DNA of 64,000 bases from Salinibacillus kushneri (GCF_900111405.1 NZ_FOHJ01000002.1:62001-126000), one strand, 5' to 3'. Positions 1 through 9,923 are shown, numbered from the stretch's first letter. A program made the numbers and translations. Notes: generated from the sequence alone by a model not told the origin.

Positions 1-790
1 CCATATGCAACACCGATGGGAATACGGAGTCTTAAGTTTGGGTCACTATAGGAACGATTTACAACGTGTTCCTCTAAAAAATAGGAATTAGGAACGATGA
101 TATGTTCATTATCAATCGTTCGAATGATGGTTGCCCGCATATTAATTTTTTCTACATACCCTAAAATGTCGTTGACAATTACACGATCGCCCACTTTTAT
201 AGGTCGCTCAAAAAGCAAAATGATACCAGAAATAAAATTCGAAGCAATATTTTGCATGCCAAACCCAATACCTACTCCTACGACACCAGCAAATACAGTT
301 AGCGCACTTAAATCAATCCCGACGGTCGCCAAGCTCACAACAAAGGCAACAATCATAATGCAGTAATGGATAATCCGATTAAAGGTGTATTGTATACCCT
401 GATCTATTGATATCTGGAATAAGCTCTTGGTAATAGATATTTTGTCATAACTTTTGATGCGCGGTGAGCAAATGAAATGATGAGGATAGCTACAATGACA
501 AGAAAAAAAGAAATTTCCACCTTGCCTACAGATGTGATTTCACGGGTCATCCAGTCGGCATCTAAAAAATAGAGCAAGGTATATACCAAAGCACCGTAAA
601 TGGTTACCCAATTAACAATGGAACGAAGGGCTTCATGATTATTAAACTTTCTTATCGCTACATTCACAATCCAACGTAACAAAAAGATGAGGCATAGAAC
701 CACAGCATAAACGATGACCTCACTAATCCAAACGGAATTTGATAGGAAAAGATTATAAATAGTAGAGGATAAGAAGAACAATAGAATCAC
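1..790 (-). pseudogene. MscS-type small-conductance mechanosensitive channel, frameshifted and cut by the window edge
   Basis: The product would be an inner-membrane channel that opens under hypo-osmotic stress. Reading leftward from a GTG at 790, the first 128 residues hold three hydrophobic segments and stop at a TAG at 404-406. One frame over, the reading continues without a stop to the window edge and gives the MscS pore helix and beta domain, with the motifs GVGIGFGMQNIASNF, FERPIKVGDRV and NMRATIIRT. Restoring one T in the short run at about 407-408 (+ strand) joins the frames as SRYQ-IDQGIQYT, which is how MscS homologues read. The gene is therefore broken by a one-base deletion, or the base was lost in sequencing. 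The 3-prime end lies outside the window. The family call is secure; the lesion is seen directly. Confidence 0.85.
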
Positions 791-1069
791 CTTTAACTTT
801 ATGTATTGCTAATATATTATCATACTTCTTTTATCGATAACACTTTCCAATAGAAAACAAGGTAGAAAGTCCCCACTTTTAAGATATAAAATGAAAAAAT
901 ATAGGAGCATGGGAAAACTGAATGGGGAAACCTTGAATGATTGTATGCCCATTATTTTCCTGTTATGATGGACATAAATTCAACGTTCAGTATCAAAATA
1001 AACTTGGAGAGAAAGATGAGGATAAAAGGTTTAAAAAACACGCTTAAACTAGGAAAGGGAGTGACGTTT

Positions 1070-2056
<987 letters not shown>

Positions 2057-2144
2057 TGGAGCGGAGAGACAGCTTTCTTTTGCCGTAAAACACAATGATG
2101 GGACAGAGGAAAAACCACTGATGTCCCTCACGATTTGTTAACAT

Positions 2145-2174
2145 AGGACAGGATTTATTCCCTGTCCTTTTTTT
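2145..2174 (+). terminator. Rho-independent terminator after the aldo/keto reductase
   Basis: The arms AGGACAGG and CCTGTCCT flank a short AT-rich loop and are followed directly by a run of seven T. It sits about 90 bases after the stop codon at 2056, on the same strand. Confidence 0.8.
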
Positions 2175-2179
2175 CATAG

Positions 2180-2214
2180 AGGTGCCTGTCCCCTTTAAAG
2201 GGGCAGGCCCTTTT
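2180..2214. repeat. Copy of the TGACAGGCACC-type dispersed element, inverted, with hairpin
   Basis: The stretch GGTGCCTGTCCCC is the reverse complement of a GGGGACAGGCACC motif that recurs at 8301-8312, 9943-9955 and, as a palindrome, at 14635-14659. Here it is followed by a hairpin built from CCCCTTTAAAGGGG and a T-rich tail, so it may double as a terminator. Confidence 0.5.
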
Positions 2215-2227
2215 TAGTGAAAATTAC

Positions 2228-2295
2228 TTTACCTGTCGTGGTAATTTGTGGTATAGTTAAATTACTACGACAGATAAAGTACGACAGATGTAGTA
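2228..2295 (+). promoter_or_regulatory. Promoter and likely operator of the PadR operon
   Basis: TTTACC (2228-2233) and TATAGT (2252-2257), 18 bases apart, fit a sigma-A promoter. Overlapping it is a near-perfect inverted repeat, CTGTCGTGGTAATTT at 2233-2247 against AAATTACTACGACAG at 2259-2273 (14 of 15 positions pair). A further ACGACAGAT follows at 2281-2289, repeating the one at 2267-2275. PadR repressors commonly bind such a dyad in their own promoter, so autoregulation is inferred. Confidence 0.6.
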
Positions 2296-2324
2296 AATAT
2301 CGACTACAGGAAGGAGAATTTTAT

Positions 2325-2651
2325 TTGATTAGTAGTGATGTCATTCGTGGTTATAATGATACAATCATTCTTTATCTATTGTTAGATAATGATTCCTACG
2401 GCTATGAAATATCAAAAAAAATTAAACAATTATCAGATGAAAAATACATTATAAAAGAAACAACCCTTTATTCAGCTTTTAATCGTCTTGAGAAAAAGAG
2501 GTATATTAAGTCTTATTATCAGGAACAAACATTTGGAAAAAGGCGTACGTATTACAGAATCACCGATGCTGGGATCAAGTATTATTACGAGAAGTGTCAA
2601 GAGTGGGAAGTAACGAAAGAAGTTATTAACCGATTCATTAAGGAGGTTTAA
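2325..2651 (+). CDS. PadR family transcriptional regulator
   Basis: This is a 108-residue cytosolic DNA-binding protein of the short PadR class. It has a winged-helix domain (about residues 10-85: LLLDNDSYGYEISKKI, then the recognition region TLYSAFNRLEKKRYI and the wing GKRRTYYRITDAG) and a C-terminal dimerisation helix. I chose the TTG at 2325 because AGGAAGGAG (2308-2316) lies 8 bases upstream and the length then matches the family; a longer frame opens at 2217 but would run through the operator. The next gene starts 4 bases after the stop, so the two are co-transcribed. This pairing with a membrane protein carrying an N-terminal HAAS/DUF1700-like helical domain is a recurrent Firmicute arrangement. 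The inducer is unknown. Confidence 0.9.
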   Translation: MISSDVIRGYNDTIILYLLLDNDSYGYEISKKIKQLSDEKYIIKETTLYSAFNRLEKKRYIKSYYQEQTFGKRRTYYRITDAGIKYYYEKCQEWEVTKEVINRFIKEV

Positions 2652-2655
2652 TCGA

Positions 2656-3609
2656 ATGGAAACCATTATTAATTATTTGGAAAATATGTTTAAAAATTTG
2701 CCTAATACTCATGAAATGTTAAAGCTGAAAGAAGAGATTTTATCCAATATGGAGGATAAGTACTATGAACTAAAAAATAGTGGAAAAACCGAAAATGAGG
2801 CTATTGGAATTGTTATTTCAGAGTTTGGTAATATTGATGAATTAATGGAGGCATATGACATTAAAAAGAAAAGTGATGAAAAGTCACTACCGTCTATGAC
2901 AGAGGAGGAAATCAATGACTTTTTAGACGAGAACAAAAAATCAGCCAAAATGATTGGTTTTGGTGTCTTTTTATCCATTATAGCATCAGCAATACTTGTT
3001 TTAAGCTATCAGTTAATTGATATGGGCATCGTGACATTCCCCTCTACAGAATTTGGAAATATCGCCGGTCTTATTCCATTCTTTCTGTTTATTACTGTAG
3101 CCGTTATTCTATTTATTTACGCGGGGTTGAAGATTGAAAAGTATAAACATATTGAATACGGAGTAGAAATTGATTCTGTTGTACAGCACAAAATTCAACA
3201 GAAAAATGAGGCTTTTCATTCGTCCTTTGTAAGATCTATTGTCACAGGTGTTACTCTTATCATTTTATCTCCCTTAACACTTATTATTTTATCAGCTTTT
3301 CGTGTCGATTATGGGGTAGTCTTCTTACTATTAATGGTAGCTGTTGGTGTTTATATGATCGTCTATAGCGGTATGGTGAAGGATGGATATAAAAAGCTGG
3401 TAAAAATTGAGAAATATTCGATGCGTGAAAAGGAGCAAAACAGAGTGATTGCTGCTGCAAATTCCATTATATGGCCTTTGGCTTTATGTATCTTTCTTAT
3501 CACGGGTTTCCTTTTTGAAATGTGGGGGATTAATTGGATTATATTCCCGATTACTGCTTTACTCTTTGCAACCTTTAGTGGCGCCTATAAAATCCTGAAG
3601 TCAAAATAG
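2656..3609 (+). CDS. HAAS-domain (permease-prefix type) multi-pass membrane protein, PadR partner
   Basis: The 317-residue protein starts with a soluble helical domain (about 1-75: LENMFKNLP, EEILSNMEDKYYELKNSGK, NEAIGIVISEFGNIDEL). This has the pattern of the small helical domain found on PadR-linked membrane proteins. It is followed by six hydrophobic segments (about residues 98-118, 132-155, 195-212, 217-237, 268-287 and 290-310) with a cytoplasmic linker near 160-190. It starts 4 bases after the PadR gene with GGAGG just upstream, so it is translationally close-coupled. No enzymatic motif is visible. A role in envelope-stress sensing is only a guess from context. Confidence 0.8.
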   Translation: METIINYLENMFKNLPNTHEMLKLKEEILSNMEDKYYELKNSGKTENEAIGIVISEFGNIDELMEAYDIKKKSDEKSLPSMTEEEINDFLDENKKSAKMIGFGVFLSIIASAILVLSYQLIDMGIVTFPSTEFGNIAGLIPFFLFITVAVILFIYAGLKIEKYKHIEYGVEIDSVVQHKIQQKNEAFHSSFVRSIVTGVTLIILSPLTLIILSAFRVDYGVVFLLLMVAVGVYMIVYSGMVKDGYKKLVKIEKYSMREKEQNRVIAAANSIIWPLALCIFLITGFLFEMWGINWIIFPITALLFATFSGAYKILKSK

Positions 3610-3737
3610 AAGTTGGAAGGGTTTTGGGTATTTTATCATGATCGGATGCAATAGGAATGAAAAAAATATACAATAGGATTAAGTATGATTTTAAGGGTGA
3701 TAGAAATGGCATCGAACGTGCCTGATATTGTATCTTC

Positions 3738-3778
3738 TCATGCAAAGCCTAGTATTGGATAGGCGAATCTTTGCATGA
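3738..3778. repeat. Inverted repeat, possible operator or RNA hairpin
   Basis: TCATGCAAAG (3738-3747) and CTTTGCATGA (3769-3778) are perfect 10-base arms around a 21-base spacer. No T-run follows, so it is not a typical terminator. It lies about 95 bases upstream of the CD3324-type gene. Confidence 0.4.
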
Positions 3779-3872
3779 GGAATCCATTATACATTCGCTT
3801 GACATGACATTCTAATATTAGGCTTTGCACCTTATTTTTAAAAACAAAATAAAAAATAAGGAGCGGGCTAGG

Positions 3873-4136
3873 ATGAGTCATGTAAAAGCTAAAGAGGTTT
3901 TGCCGGAAGAACTTTTAAAAGAGATTCAGAAATATGTTCAAGGAGAAAACCTTTATATTCCGAAACCAAAAGAGTTCTATCAAAAGTGGGGAGCATGTTC
4001 TGGTGCAAGAAAGTCGATTGCCGAAAGAAATGCTGCCATCAGACGTTCTTTTAAAAAGGGCGTATCAATAGACGAGTTCGTTGAGGAATATTTTTTATCA
4101 TCAGAGACGATAAAGAAAATTGTATATTCAAAGTGA
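3873..4136 (+). CDS. CD3324 family protein (small Mor-like DNA-binding protein)
   Basis: The 87-residue protein begins MSHVKAKEVLPEELLKEIQ and continues with YVQGENLYIPKP, the signature opening of the CD3324 family, which resembles the phage Mor activator fold. The C-terminal half has a helix-turn-helix-like pattern (AERNAAIRRSFKKGVSIDE, then SSETIKKIVYSK). I took the ATG at 3873 with AAGGAGC upstream rather than the earlier in-frame codon at 3825, which adds residues not seen in the family. It is monocistronic, with a strong terminator immediately after. The regulatory target is unknown. Confidence 0.8.
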   Translation: MSHVKAKEVLPEELLKEIQKYVQGENLYIPKPKEFYQKWGACSGARKSIAERNAAIRRSFKKGVSIDEFVEEYFLSSETIKKIVYSK

Positions 4137-4156
4137 AATAGATAACCCTCAGGAAG

Positions 4157-4193
4157 CACTGAATATCCTCATATGAGGATATTCAGTGTTTTT
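4157..4193 (+). terminator. Terminator after the CD3324-type gene
   Basis: A perfect 32-base palindrome (4157-4188, centre CATATG) is followed by five T. It begins 20 bases past the stop codon at 4136. Confidence 0.85.
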
Positions 4194-4298
4194 AGTATGT
4201 AGAGAATAATAGGGAATTGTTTTTTACATTTTAAACAGGAAGCATATTTTGTAAACGAATGGTGGTAAGTGTTAGTTGGAAAATTTGGAGTGATAAAA

Positions 4299-4934
4299 AT
4301 GAACGCTTTTATTCGAGTATATCAGTTTAATTATATTAAAGGGCAAGTGCAAAACCTGGTAAATGGTCATTCAACGGCTAAAGATGAGAGTGTACTAAAT
4401 ACGATAAAGTCAATGGCTATAGAGAGGGTTTCAGCTCTATTTCCTAACATGAATGAAGAACAAAAACAATTGTTCCAGCCCATTACATCGATTGATGATA
4501 AAGAAAAAGCAGAGAGATTTATAGATCAATTAAAGCCGTATGTCATCCCTTTTAATGTCACTGAACAAGGGATTAAGAAATTATTTCCTAAGGTTAAGAA
4601 GTTAAAGATTCCTGCGTTAGAGGATATCGATTTGCGGGAAATATCTTATTTTAGCTGGGTGGATTATAGTGCAAATAAAAAATATATTGTCATCCGACGT
4701 GATAAAAAATTAATTGGATTACAGGGCTCCTTTACAACTTCTAACCAAAAAGGAATTTGTTCCATTTGTAATAGCTATGAAGACGTTGGCATGTTTTTAG
4801 TTAAAAAGAAAGGAAATGTTCAAGGAAACTTTATTAAAAGGGGAAATTATATTTGTCAGGATAGTAAGACGTGTAATCACAACCTCATGTCTTTGGATAA
4901 ATTATATGAGTTTGTCGAACGGCTTAACGGTTAA
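4299..4934 (+). CDS. FusB/FusC family EF-G-binding protein
   Basis: Members of this family bind elongation factor G and help release it from the ribosome; FusB and FusC give fusidic acid resistance in staphylococci. The 211-residue protein matches the roughly 213-residue family length, with an N-terminal helical bundle (about 1-85) and a C-terminal zinc-binding domain. The zinc ligands are visible as CSIC (about residues 156-159) and C-x5-CNH near the end (ICQDSKTCNHN). ATG 4299 follows GGAGTG and gives the usual start MNAFIRVYQFNYIK; the frame is open from 4269 but without family support. Chromosomal Bacillaceae copies are common, and resistance here is unproven. Confidence 0.88.
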   Translation: MNAFIRVYQFNYIKGQVQNLVNGHSTAKDESVLNTIKSMAIERVSALFPNMNEEQKQLFQPITSIDDKEKAERFIDQLKPYVIPFNVTEQGIKKLFPKVKKLKIPALEDIDLREISYFSWVDYSANKKYIVIRRDKKLIGLQGSFTTSNQKGICSICNSYEDVGMFLVKKKGNVQGNFIKRGNYICQDSKTCNHNLMSLDKLYEFVERLNG

Positions 4935-4987
4935 AGAAGTTTCATTACACATTGAAGATAATGTGATAGGTGGCTAAGTCATCACCA

Positions 4988-5030
4988 TAAAAAAGCTACC
5001 TTCCGTGATTGATATAGGATGGAAGGTAGC
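4988..5030 (-). terminator. Terminator of the SDR/AKR operon
   Basis: On the minus strand GCTACCTTCC and GGAAGGTAGC form a perfect 10-bp stem (5030 back to 4995), followed by a T-run at 4994-4988. It lies 24 bases beyond the minus-strand stop codon at 5054. Confidence 0.85.
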
Positions 5031-5053
5031 CGGGGTATTCATTGAATAAATAA

Positions 5054-5896
5054 CTAGAATTCCTCATAGACGGCAGGATCTTGATCGTTTATTCGGCCAT
5101 CTGGTCTTGTTAAATTGGCTAATGTCGTCATATCTTTGTCATCTAAGGAAAAGTCGAAAATAGATATGTTTTCAAGCTGACGAACTGGAGATGATGATTT
5201 CGGAATAGGAACGGCACCTAACTGATAGTGCCAACGCAAAACAATTTGGGAAATCGTCTTATTATGTTTAAGGGCAATATCCTTAATTGTTTCGTTTTTG
5301 AAAACATTACTGGTACGGAATAACGGGCTCCAGGATTCCGTTATAATATGGTGTTTTTCATGCCACTTTCTCTGAGATTCCTGGTTAAAAAATGGATGTA
5401 GTTCAACTTGATTGATACTTGGCATTACTCCAGTTTCTTCTTCTAATCGGTTAAGGTGTTCGGGTAAGAAATTAGAAACGCCAATGGATCTAATTAATCC
5501 CCACTTTCTAGCGTCGATTAATGCTTGCCAGGCCTCTACATATTGATCCTGTTTTGGGTTTGGCCAATGAATTAAATATACGTCATAATAATCAAGGTTG
5601 GCACGGTAGAGGGATTCCTGGATCGTATGTAAAGCATCCTGGTATGTGTGATAACGCCCTGGCAGCTTTGAAGTAATACGTAATTCTTCCCTGGGAACCG
5701 AAGTCCGGCGAATAGCTGCACCAACAGTTCCTTCATTTTCATAATTATAAGCGGAATCAATTAATCGGTAACCATTGTTGATTGCATTTTCAATGGCGAT
5801 TGCACCTTCATTCCCAATCAGTTTATAAGTACCAAATCCAATAACAGGGATAAGATTGCCGTCATTTAATTTGGCTTCTGGAATTTGAGTATTCAT
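5054..5896 (-). CDS. Aldo/keto reductase (AKR5 type, diketogluconate/methylglyoxal reductase-like)
   Basis: This 280-residue NADPH-dependent reductase is similar in layout to Bacillus YvgN/YtbE. The tetrad is Asp47, Tyr52 (DSAYNYENE), Lys77 (ITSKLPG) and His110 (LIHWPNP). The C-terminal PIPKSSSPVRQLENI segment binds NADP. The ATG at 5896 follows AAGGAGTGAC. It is the second gene of a minus-strand pair, 81 bases after an SDR gene, and shares the terminator at 5030-4988. The two oxidoreductases may act on related carbonyl compounds, but no pathway can be named. Confidence 0.92.
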   Translation of the reverse strand: MNTQIPEAKLNDGNLIPVIGFGTYKLIGNEGAIAIENAINNGYRLIDSAYNYENEGTVGAAIRRTSVPREELRITSKLPGRYHTYQDALHTIQESLYRANLDYYDVYLIHWPNPKQDQYVEAWQALIDARKWGLIRSIGVSNFLPEHLNRLEEETGVMPSINQVELHPFFNQESQRKWHEKHHIITESWSPLFRTSNVFKNETIKDIALKHNKTISQIVLRWHYQLGAVPIPKSSSPVRQLENISIFDFSLDDKDMTTLANLTRPDGRINDQDPAVYEEF

Positions 5897-5977
5897 CGTG
5901 TCACTCCTTTAAAATTTGGATTTCGATTTGTATTGGGTGAAAAAAGAAAACATAGAGATTAGTCTCAGGTAGATCAA

Positions 5978-6781
5978 CTATTGACTGGCAACAGATCCAC
6001 CATCCACACGTAAATTGGTTCCGTTTATAAAAGATGCCTGATTGGAAGCAAGAAATACTACAGAACTAGCTACTTCTTCAGGATTTCCAGGTCTTTTCAC
6101 CTCAATATGAGAACGATTTTCTTTTAGAAACTGTTGAATGGCTTCTTCTTTGGAAATCCCTTGTTTATCAGCATCCTGTTTCATGGCTTGATCTAATAGT
6201 GGGGTGAGGATGAACGCTGGTGAAACGGTATTAACAAGAATACCATCTTTCGCAAATGCCTTAGACCAGCTTTTCGTCATGTTAATAATGGCCGCTTTTG
6301 TAGCATTATAATCGGGCATAAATCCATCAGGCTGAACTCCTGACTCAGAGCTAATATTTATAATCCGGCCAGCATCTGACTCTTTCAAATAAGGAAGTGC
6401 TGTCTTTGTTGTTCGGACCATACCGAAAACGTTGATATCGAAAATCTTTTTCCAATCATCGATTTCAATATCCTCAAAGTCGAAAAAACCCGGAGTAATC
6501 CCTGCATTATTGACCAGGATATCTAGTTGACCAAAATGGTTAATCACAGATGTAATTCCCTGTTTAACATCGTCATCATTTGTAATATCCATCACAATAG
6601 AAAGGGCAGTACTCCCATTTTGTTCAATTTCGTGCTTTGTCTGTTCCAGTTCTTCCTGACTACGAGCAGCAATTGCTACCTTGACATTTTCATCTGCCAA
6701 AGCTTTGGCGATTGCTTTACCAATGCCTTTACTCCCACCAGTTACAAGCGCGACTTTATTGGCTAATCCTAAATCCATCAT
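5978..6781 (-). CDS. Short-chain dehydrogenase/reductase
   Basis: This is a classical SDR of about 267 residues. It has the cofactor motif TGGSKGIG near residues 14-21, NNAG near 91-94, the active-site serine in ISSESG and the catalytic pair in YNATK (about 160-164). The C-terminus WRVDGG-like segment NLRVDGGSVASQ is typical. Two ATG codons in tandem (6781 and 6778) follow GAGGAG; either can be the start. It leads a two-gene minus-strand operon with the AKR downstream. The substrate is unknown; an acidic residue at the cofactor site is not evident, so NADP use is plausible. Confidence 0.9.
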   Translation of the reverse strand: MMDLGLANKVALVTGGSKGIGKAIAKALADENVKVAIAARSQEELEQTKHEIEQNGSTALSIVMDITNDDDVKQGITSVINHFGQLDILVNNAGITPGFFDFEDIEIDDWKKIFDINVFGMVRTTKTALPYLKESDAGRIINISSESGVQPDGFMPDYNATKAAIINMTKSWSKAFAKDGILVNTVSPAFILTPLLDQAMKQDADKQGISKEEAIQQFLKENRSHIEVKRPGNPEEVASSVVFLASNQASFINGTNLRVDGGSVASQ

Positions 6782-7042
6782 TATTCATCTCCTCAAGCTA
6801 TAATTGGTAAAATAATAATCTTTTCTTCTACAATATAATCCCACCGGAAAAAGACACCCAATCATAAGAATTCTTTTAGTTAAAACTTATTTTGAAAAAC
6901 TACCCTTTTTCTATAGTTTCGATTAAAAAGTATAAAGACCTTCAAAGTACTGAATTTTTGTTATATCGTTACATTCTGGTAAAGTATGATTATAAGCTCC
7001 TAACATGAAGAATAGGAAAGGGAGTTATCGTGAAAAATTTTA

Positions 7043-7177
7043 ATGATGAGGAAAAGAACTGGAGACTATTACTATTGCCGGCAAATTTTTAAAAAGTGGG
7101 GGCCCTCATTAAAAGATGCTGCTTACTCTATCGCAATAATCATTCTTTCTACTCTTTATGTTTTGAAAATTTTGTGA
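7043..7177 (+). CDS. Possible 44-residue single-pass membrane peptide
   Basis: An open frame starts ATGATGAGG at 7043 and ends TGA at 7177. The C-terminal half is a hydrophobic helix (YSIAIIILSTLYVLKIL) after a basic stretch. A good ribosome site (AGGAAAGGGAG) ends at about 7024, which is 18 bases before this ATG but 5 bases before a GTG at 7030 in another frame, so a frameshift near the start is possible. I do not recognise the protein. This is the only gene-like content I see in the 509-base gap 6782-7290. Confidence 0.25.
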   Translation: MMRKRTGDYYYCRQIFKKWGPSLKDAAYSIAIIILSTLYVLKIL

Positions 7178-7290
7178 AACAAATTTTTTAGATATGTGAC
7201 GAGCACCCCTTGCCAAAAAGTGTTACAATAGATAAGTACTGTTCATCAGTAATATATAATGAACTGATTTTTTATATAGGAGTGAGCTAA

Positions 7291-8184
7291 ATGCAGAAAC
7301 AACACCTAGAACAGATTAAAAACGGAAAAGGTTTTATTGCAGCCCTTGACCAGAGTGGCGGTAGTACACCAAAAGCCCTTGCAGGATATGGTGTAACAGA
7401 AGATCAATATTCAACTGAAGCAGAAATGTTTGATCTTGTACATGAAATGAGAACTCGAATCATTACTGCTCCAGCCTTTGATTCAGAGAAAATTCTTGGT
7501 GCCATATTATTTGAGCAAACCATGGACCGTGAAATCGAAGGTAAATATACTGCAGCTTATTTAGCAGAGGAAAAAGGGATTGTACCATTCCTTAAAGTAG
7601 ACAAAGGATTAGCTGATTTATCCAATGGTGTTCAGAAGATGAAACCAATCCATGATCTTGACGAAACATTGGAAAGAGCTAACCAGCGTGGTATTTTCGG
7701 AACAAAAATGCGTTCTGTTATTAAAGAAGCAAACGAAGCAGGAATTAAAGAAGTAGTGGATCAGCAATTCGAAATCGGTAAAAAGATTATTAATGCAGGG
7801 CTTGTTCCAATCATTGAGCCGGAAGTAGATATCAATAGTTCCGATAAAGCACAATCTGAAGAAATATTAAAGCAGGAAATTAAAAAACACCTTGATCAAT
7901 TAAACGAGAATGAACTAGTGATGTTGAAGCTTTCCATTCCAACAAATGCTAATCACTATAAAGAGCTTATCGAGCATCCACAAGTAGTCCGCGTAGTTGC
8001 ATTATCTGGTGGTTATTCCAGAGAAGAAGCAAACGAAAAACTAAAAGATAACGAAGGACTAATTGCAAGCTTCTCCAGAGCTTTAAGTGCCGACTTAAAT
8101 GTGAATCAGACTGATGAGGAATTTAATACAACATTAAAAGAAGCAGTTGATTCCATTTATGACGCATCTGTAAACAAGAACTAA
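7291..8184 (+). CDS. fda: Fructose-bisphosphate aldolase class I
   Basis: It cleaves fructose-1,6-bisphosphate to DHAP and glyceraldehyde-3-phosphate through a lysine Schiff base, independent of metal. The 297 residues match the bacterial class I enzyme first known from staphylococci. It has the N-terminal [17 protein letters not shown], the KYTAAYL and EPEVDI strands, the Schiff-base segment MLKLSIPT (about residues 209-216) and the phosphate-binding ALSGGYSR. The ATG at 7291 is preceded by AGGAGTGAGC. It is a single gene with its own terminator. Its partner in gluconeogenesis, fbp, is at 27 kb in the same window. Confidence 0.96.
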   Translation: MQKQHLEQIKNGKGFIAALDQSGGSTPKALAGYGVTEDQYSTEAEMFDLVHEMRTRIITAPAFDSEKILGAILFEQTMDREIEGKYTAAYLAEEKGIVPFLKVDKGLADLSNGVQKMKPIHDLDETLERANQRGIFGTKMRSVIKEANEAGIKEVVDQQFEIGKKIINAGLVPIIEPEVDINSSDKAQSEEILKQEIKKHLDQLNENELVMLKLSIPTNANHYKELIEHPQVVRVVALSGGYSREEANEKLKDNEGLIASFSRALSADLNVNQTDEEFNTTLKEAVDSIYDASVNKN

Positions 8185-8233
8185 GTAAAACTGGGTATTC
8201 CAGTTGTGAAAATGGAAAATGAAAAGCAGAAAA

Positions 8234-8278
8234 AACACCTCACAAATGTTGTTGGATCAGCATTTGTGAGGTGTTTTT
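8234..8278 (+). terminator. Terminator of fda
   Basis: AACACCTCACAAATG (8234-8248) pairs with CATTTGTGAGGTGTT (8261-8275) and runs into T residues. The same arm sequence, slightly degenerate, recurs in the fbp terminator near 29016. Confidence 0.9.
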
Positions 8279-8282
8279 GCGT

Positions 8283-8314
8283 TTCGACATTTTTCGGGTA
8301 GTGACAGGCACCTT
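8283..8314. repeat. TCGGGT-TGACAGGCACC leader element, copy in front of the VWA lipoprotein gene
   Basis: The sequence TTCGACATTTTTCGGGTAG continues as TGACAGGCACC and closely matches the stretch at 9924-9957, which sits in the same position before the next gene. It ends about 7 bases before the ribosome site at 8321. Confidence 0.65.
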
Positions 8315-8337
8315 CCCATTAGGGGAGTGTGTGGGAG

Positions 8338-9741
8338 TTGAAAAAGTTTACTGTGCTATTATTTTGTATGCTTTTTAGTTTGTCAGCCTGCAGCAACGAT
8401 AATACTCCAAAAGATGACGAGGAACAACAGAGTCAGGAAGAGGCTGTGGAAGATGAAAATGAAGAAAAACTCACTGTAGCTAATTTCTCCGCAGTGGATT
8501 CTTCCAGAGATGGCATGAAGAATCAAACGGGGGGCATTTTGATCGATGACATATCCTTAGAGCAGGAGCTTGATATGGATAACGAGGACTTCATAAATGA
8601 AAATAAACAAGAACTAACCGAGCATTTACAAACCATAACGAATGAAACGACAGATCCAGTAGAATTAGAACAAGCTATAGTGCACTTGCTTGGTACGCCA
8701 AATTACACCACGGCCATAGAAACTGCTGAGGCCTTTCAACCGAATTTTCCTGAACCGGATTTACCTGATGCAAAACAAGTAGAAGGTGAGGTGGAAGGGG
8801 AGTCTGGTTCAGGGAAGGCTATGCTTTTACTTGATGCCAGCTCTAGTATGCTGTTAACGGTTGATGGAAAAGTGAAGATGGATATTGCTAAAGAGGCCGT
8901 TCAGGAATTTGCCGATGTGATAGGTCAGAAAGAAGATGTCTCTTTAATTGTTTATGGACATAAAGGTTCTGAGGCTGAATCCGATAAAAAATTGTCCTGT
9001 AAAGGAATAGAAGAAATCTATCCTATGGGTCCATATGATAAGAAAGACTTTGAAGCATCGCTAAATGAATTTGAAAGTAAAGGATGGACACCTTTAGCTG
9101 GAGCTATAGATAAAGCAGCAGAAATGAGTAAGGAACTGGATGGTGAAATCACTTTATATATTGTGAGTGATGGAGTAGAGACCTGTGATGGGAACCCTGT
9201 GAAATCAGCAGAATCTTTTGTAGATGATAATAACCATCGTCAAGTCAATATTATTGGGTTTAATGTGGATGAGGATGCAGAAGAACAATTAGCCAATGTT
9301 TCTGAAGCAGGTAATGGTGAATTTTATTCAGCCGATGATGCAGACGAATTAAAAGATACCATTGATTATGAGTGGCTGCCGTCCCGGGTGGATTTGGCAT
9401 GGGCTCATACAAAGGCACCAGGCCCTTGGGAGATTTTAGATGAATATGATAAATACGATGTTGAACACGACAAAATTAAAACATTAGTTAAAAAGGAAGA
9501 TGAGCGATATGATCAAGCTATTTCCATCTTAAGGGAAGAAGAATTAATCACTGATGAAGTAACAGAAGAGCTGAAAAATCTACTATCGGAAAACTATAAC
9601 ATTCGTATTGATGAGCTTCAGGAGTTAAGGTCAGAAAAAATTGATGAGATTGATGCTATTGCTGATGAAATTAAGAAGCGCGTAAATGAATGGAAGGAAG
9701 AAATGGAACGAAGAAAAGATGAGCGGGGCGATATATGGTAA
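8338..9741 (+). CDS. VWA-domain lipoprotein
   Basis: This is a predicted membrane-anchored extracellular protein of 467 residues. The signal peptide MKKFTVLLFCMLFSLSAC ends in a lipobox (LSAC, Cys18). An acidic linker follows (about 20-50), then a von Willebrand factor A domain (about 160-340). Its metal site DxSxS is DASSSM, with a Thr in GWTPLAGAID and an Asp in SDGVETCDG. The C-terminal 110 residues are charged and probably coiled-coil. I chose the TTG at 8338 because AGGGGAG (8321-8327) is 10 bases upstream; a GTG at 8329 is too close to it. B. subtilis YwmC/YwmD are shorter lipoproteins of the same kind. The ligand is unknown. Confidence 0.85.
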   Translation: MKKFTVLLFCMLFSLSACSNDNTPKDDEEQQSQEEAVEDENEEKLTVANFSAVDSSRDGMKNQTGGILIDDISLEQELDMDNEDFINENKQELTEHLQTITNETTDPVELEQAIVHLLGTPNYTTAIETAEAFQPNFPEPDLPDAKQVEGEVEGESGSGKAMLLLDASSSMLLTVDGKVKMDIAKEAVQEFADVIGQKEDVSLIVYGHKGSEAESDKKLSCKGIEEIYPMGPYDKKDFEASLNEFESKGWTPLAGAIDKAAEMSKELDGEITLYIVSDGVETCDGNPVKSAESFVDDNNHRQVNIIGFNVDEDAEEQLANVSEAGNGEFYSADDADELKDTIDYEWLPSRVDLAWAHTKAPGPWEILDEYDKYDVEHDKIKTLVKKEDERYDQAISILREEELITDEVTEELKNLLSENYNIRIDELQELRSEKIDEIDAIADEIKKRVNEWKEEMERRKDERGDIW

Positions 9742-9923
9742 TATTGGGGGTGGTGCACTCTAATCAATTAAAGAAAAGAATTCAAGTAGGGAAAAAATAA
9801 TTTGCACTCCTAAAATTCATTGTTACTATACGGAATTTAGTAAGATATTTAAACTAGGATGTACACGAAAGAAGAAGGGGTGTAAAATAGGAGTCCTGTA
9901 TGCAAGATAAAGTTATCAGCCTA

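Noticed and set aside
97-366. Open frame on the plus strand at the left edge
   Set aside because: It lies antisense to the conserved MscS pore and beta domain, which is clearly coding on the minus strand.
5054-6781. SDR plus AKR pair as a named biosynthetic pathway
   Set aside because: Both enzymes are generic carbonyl reductases and the neighbourhood gives no substrate clue.
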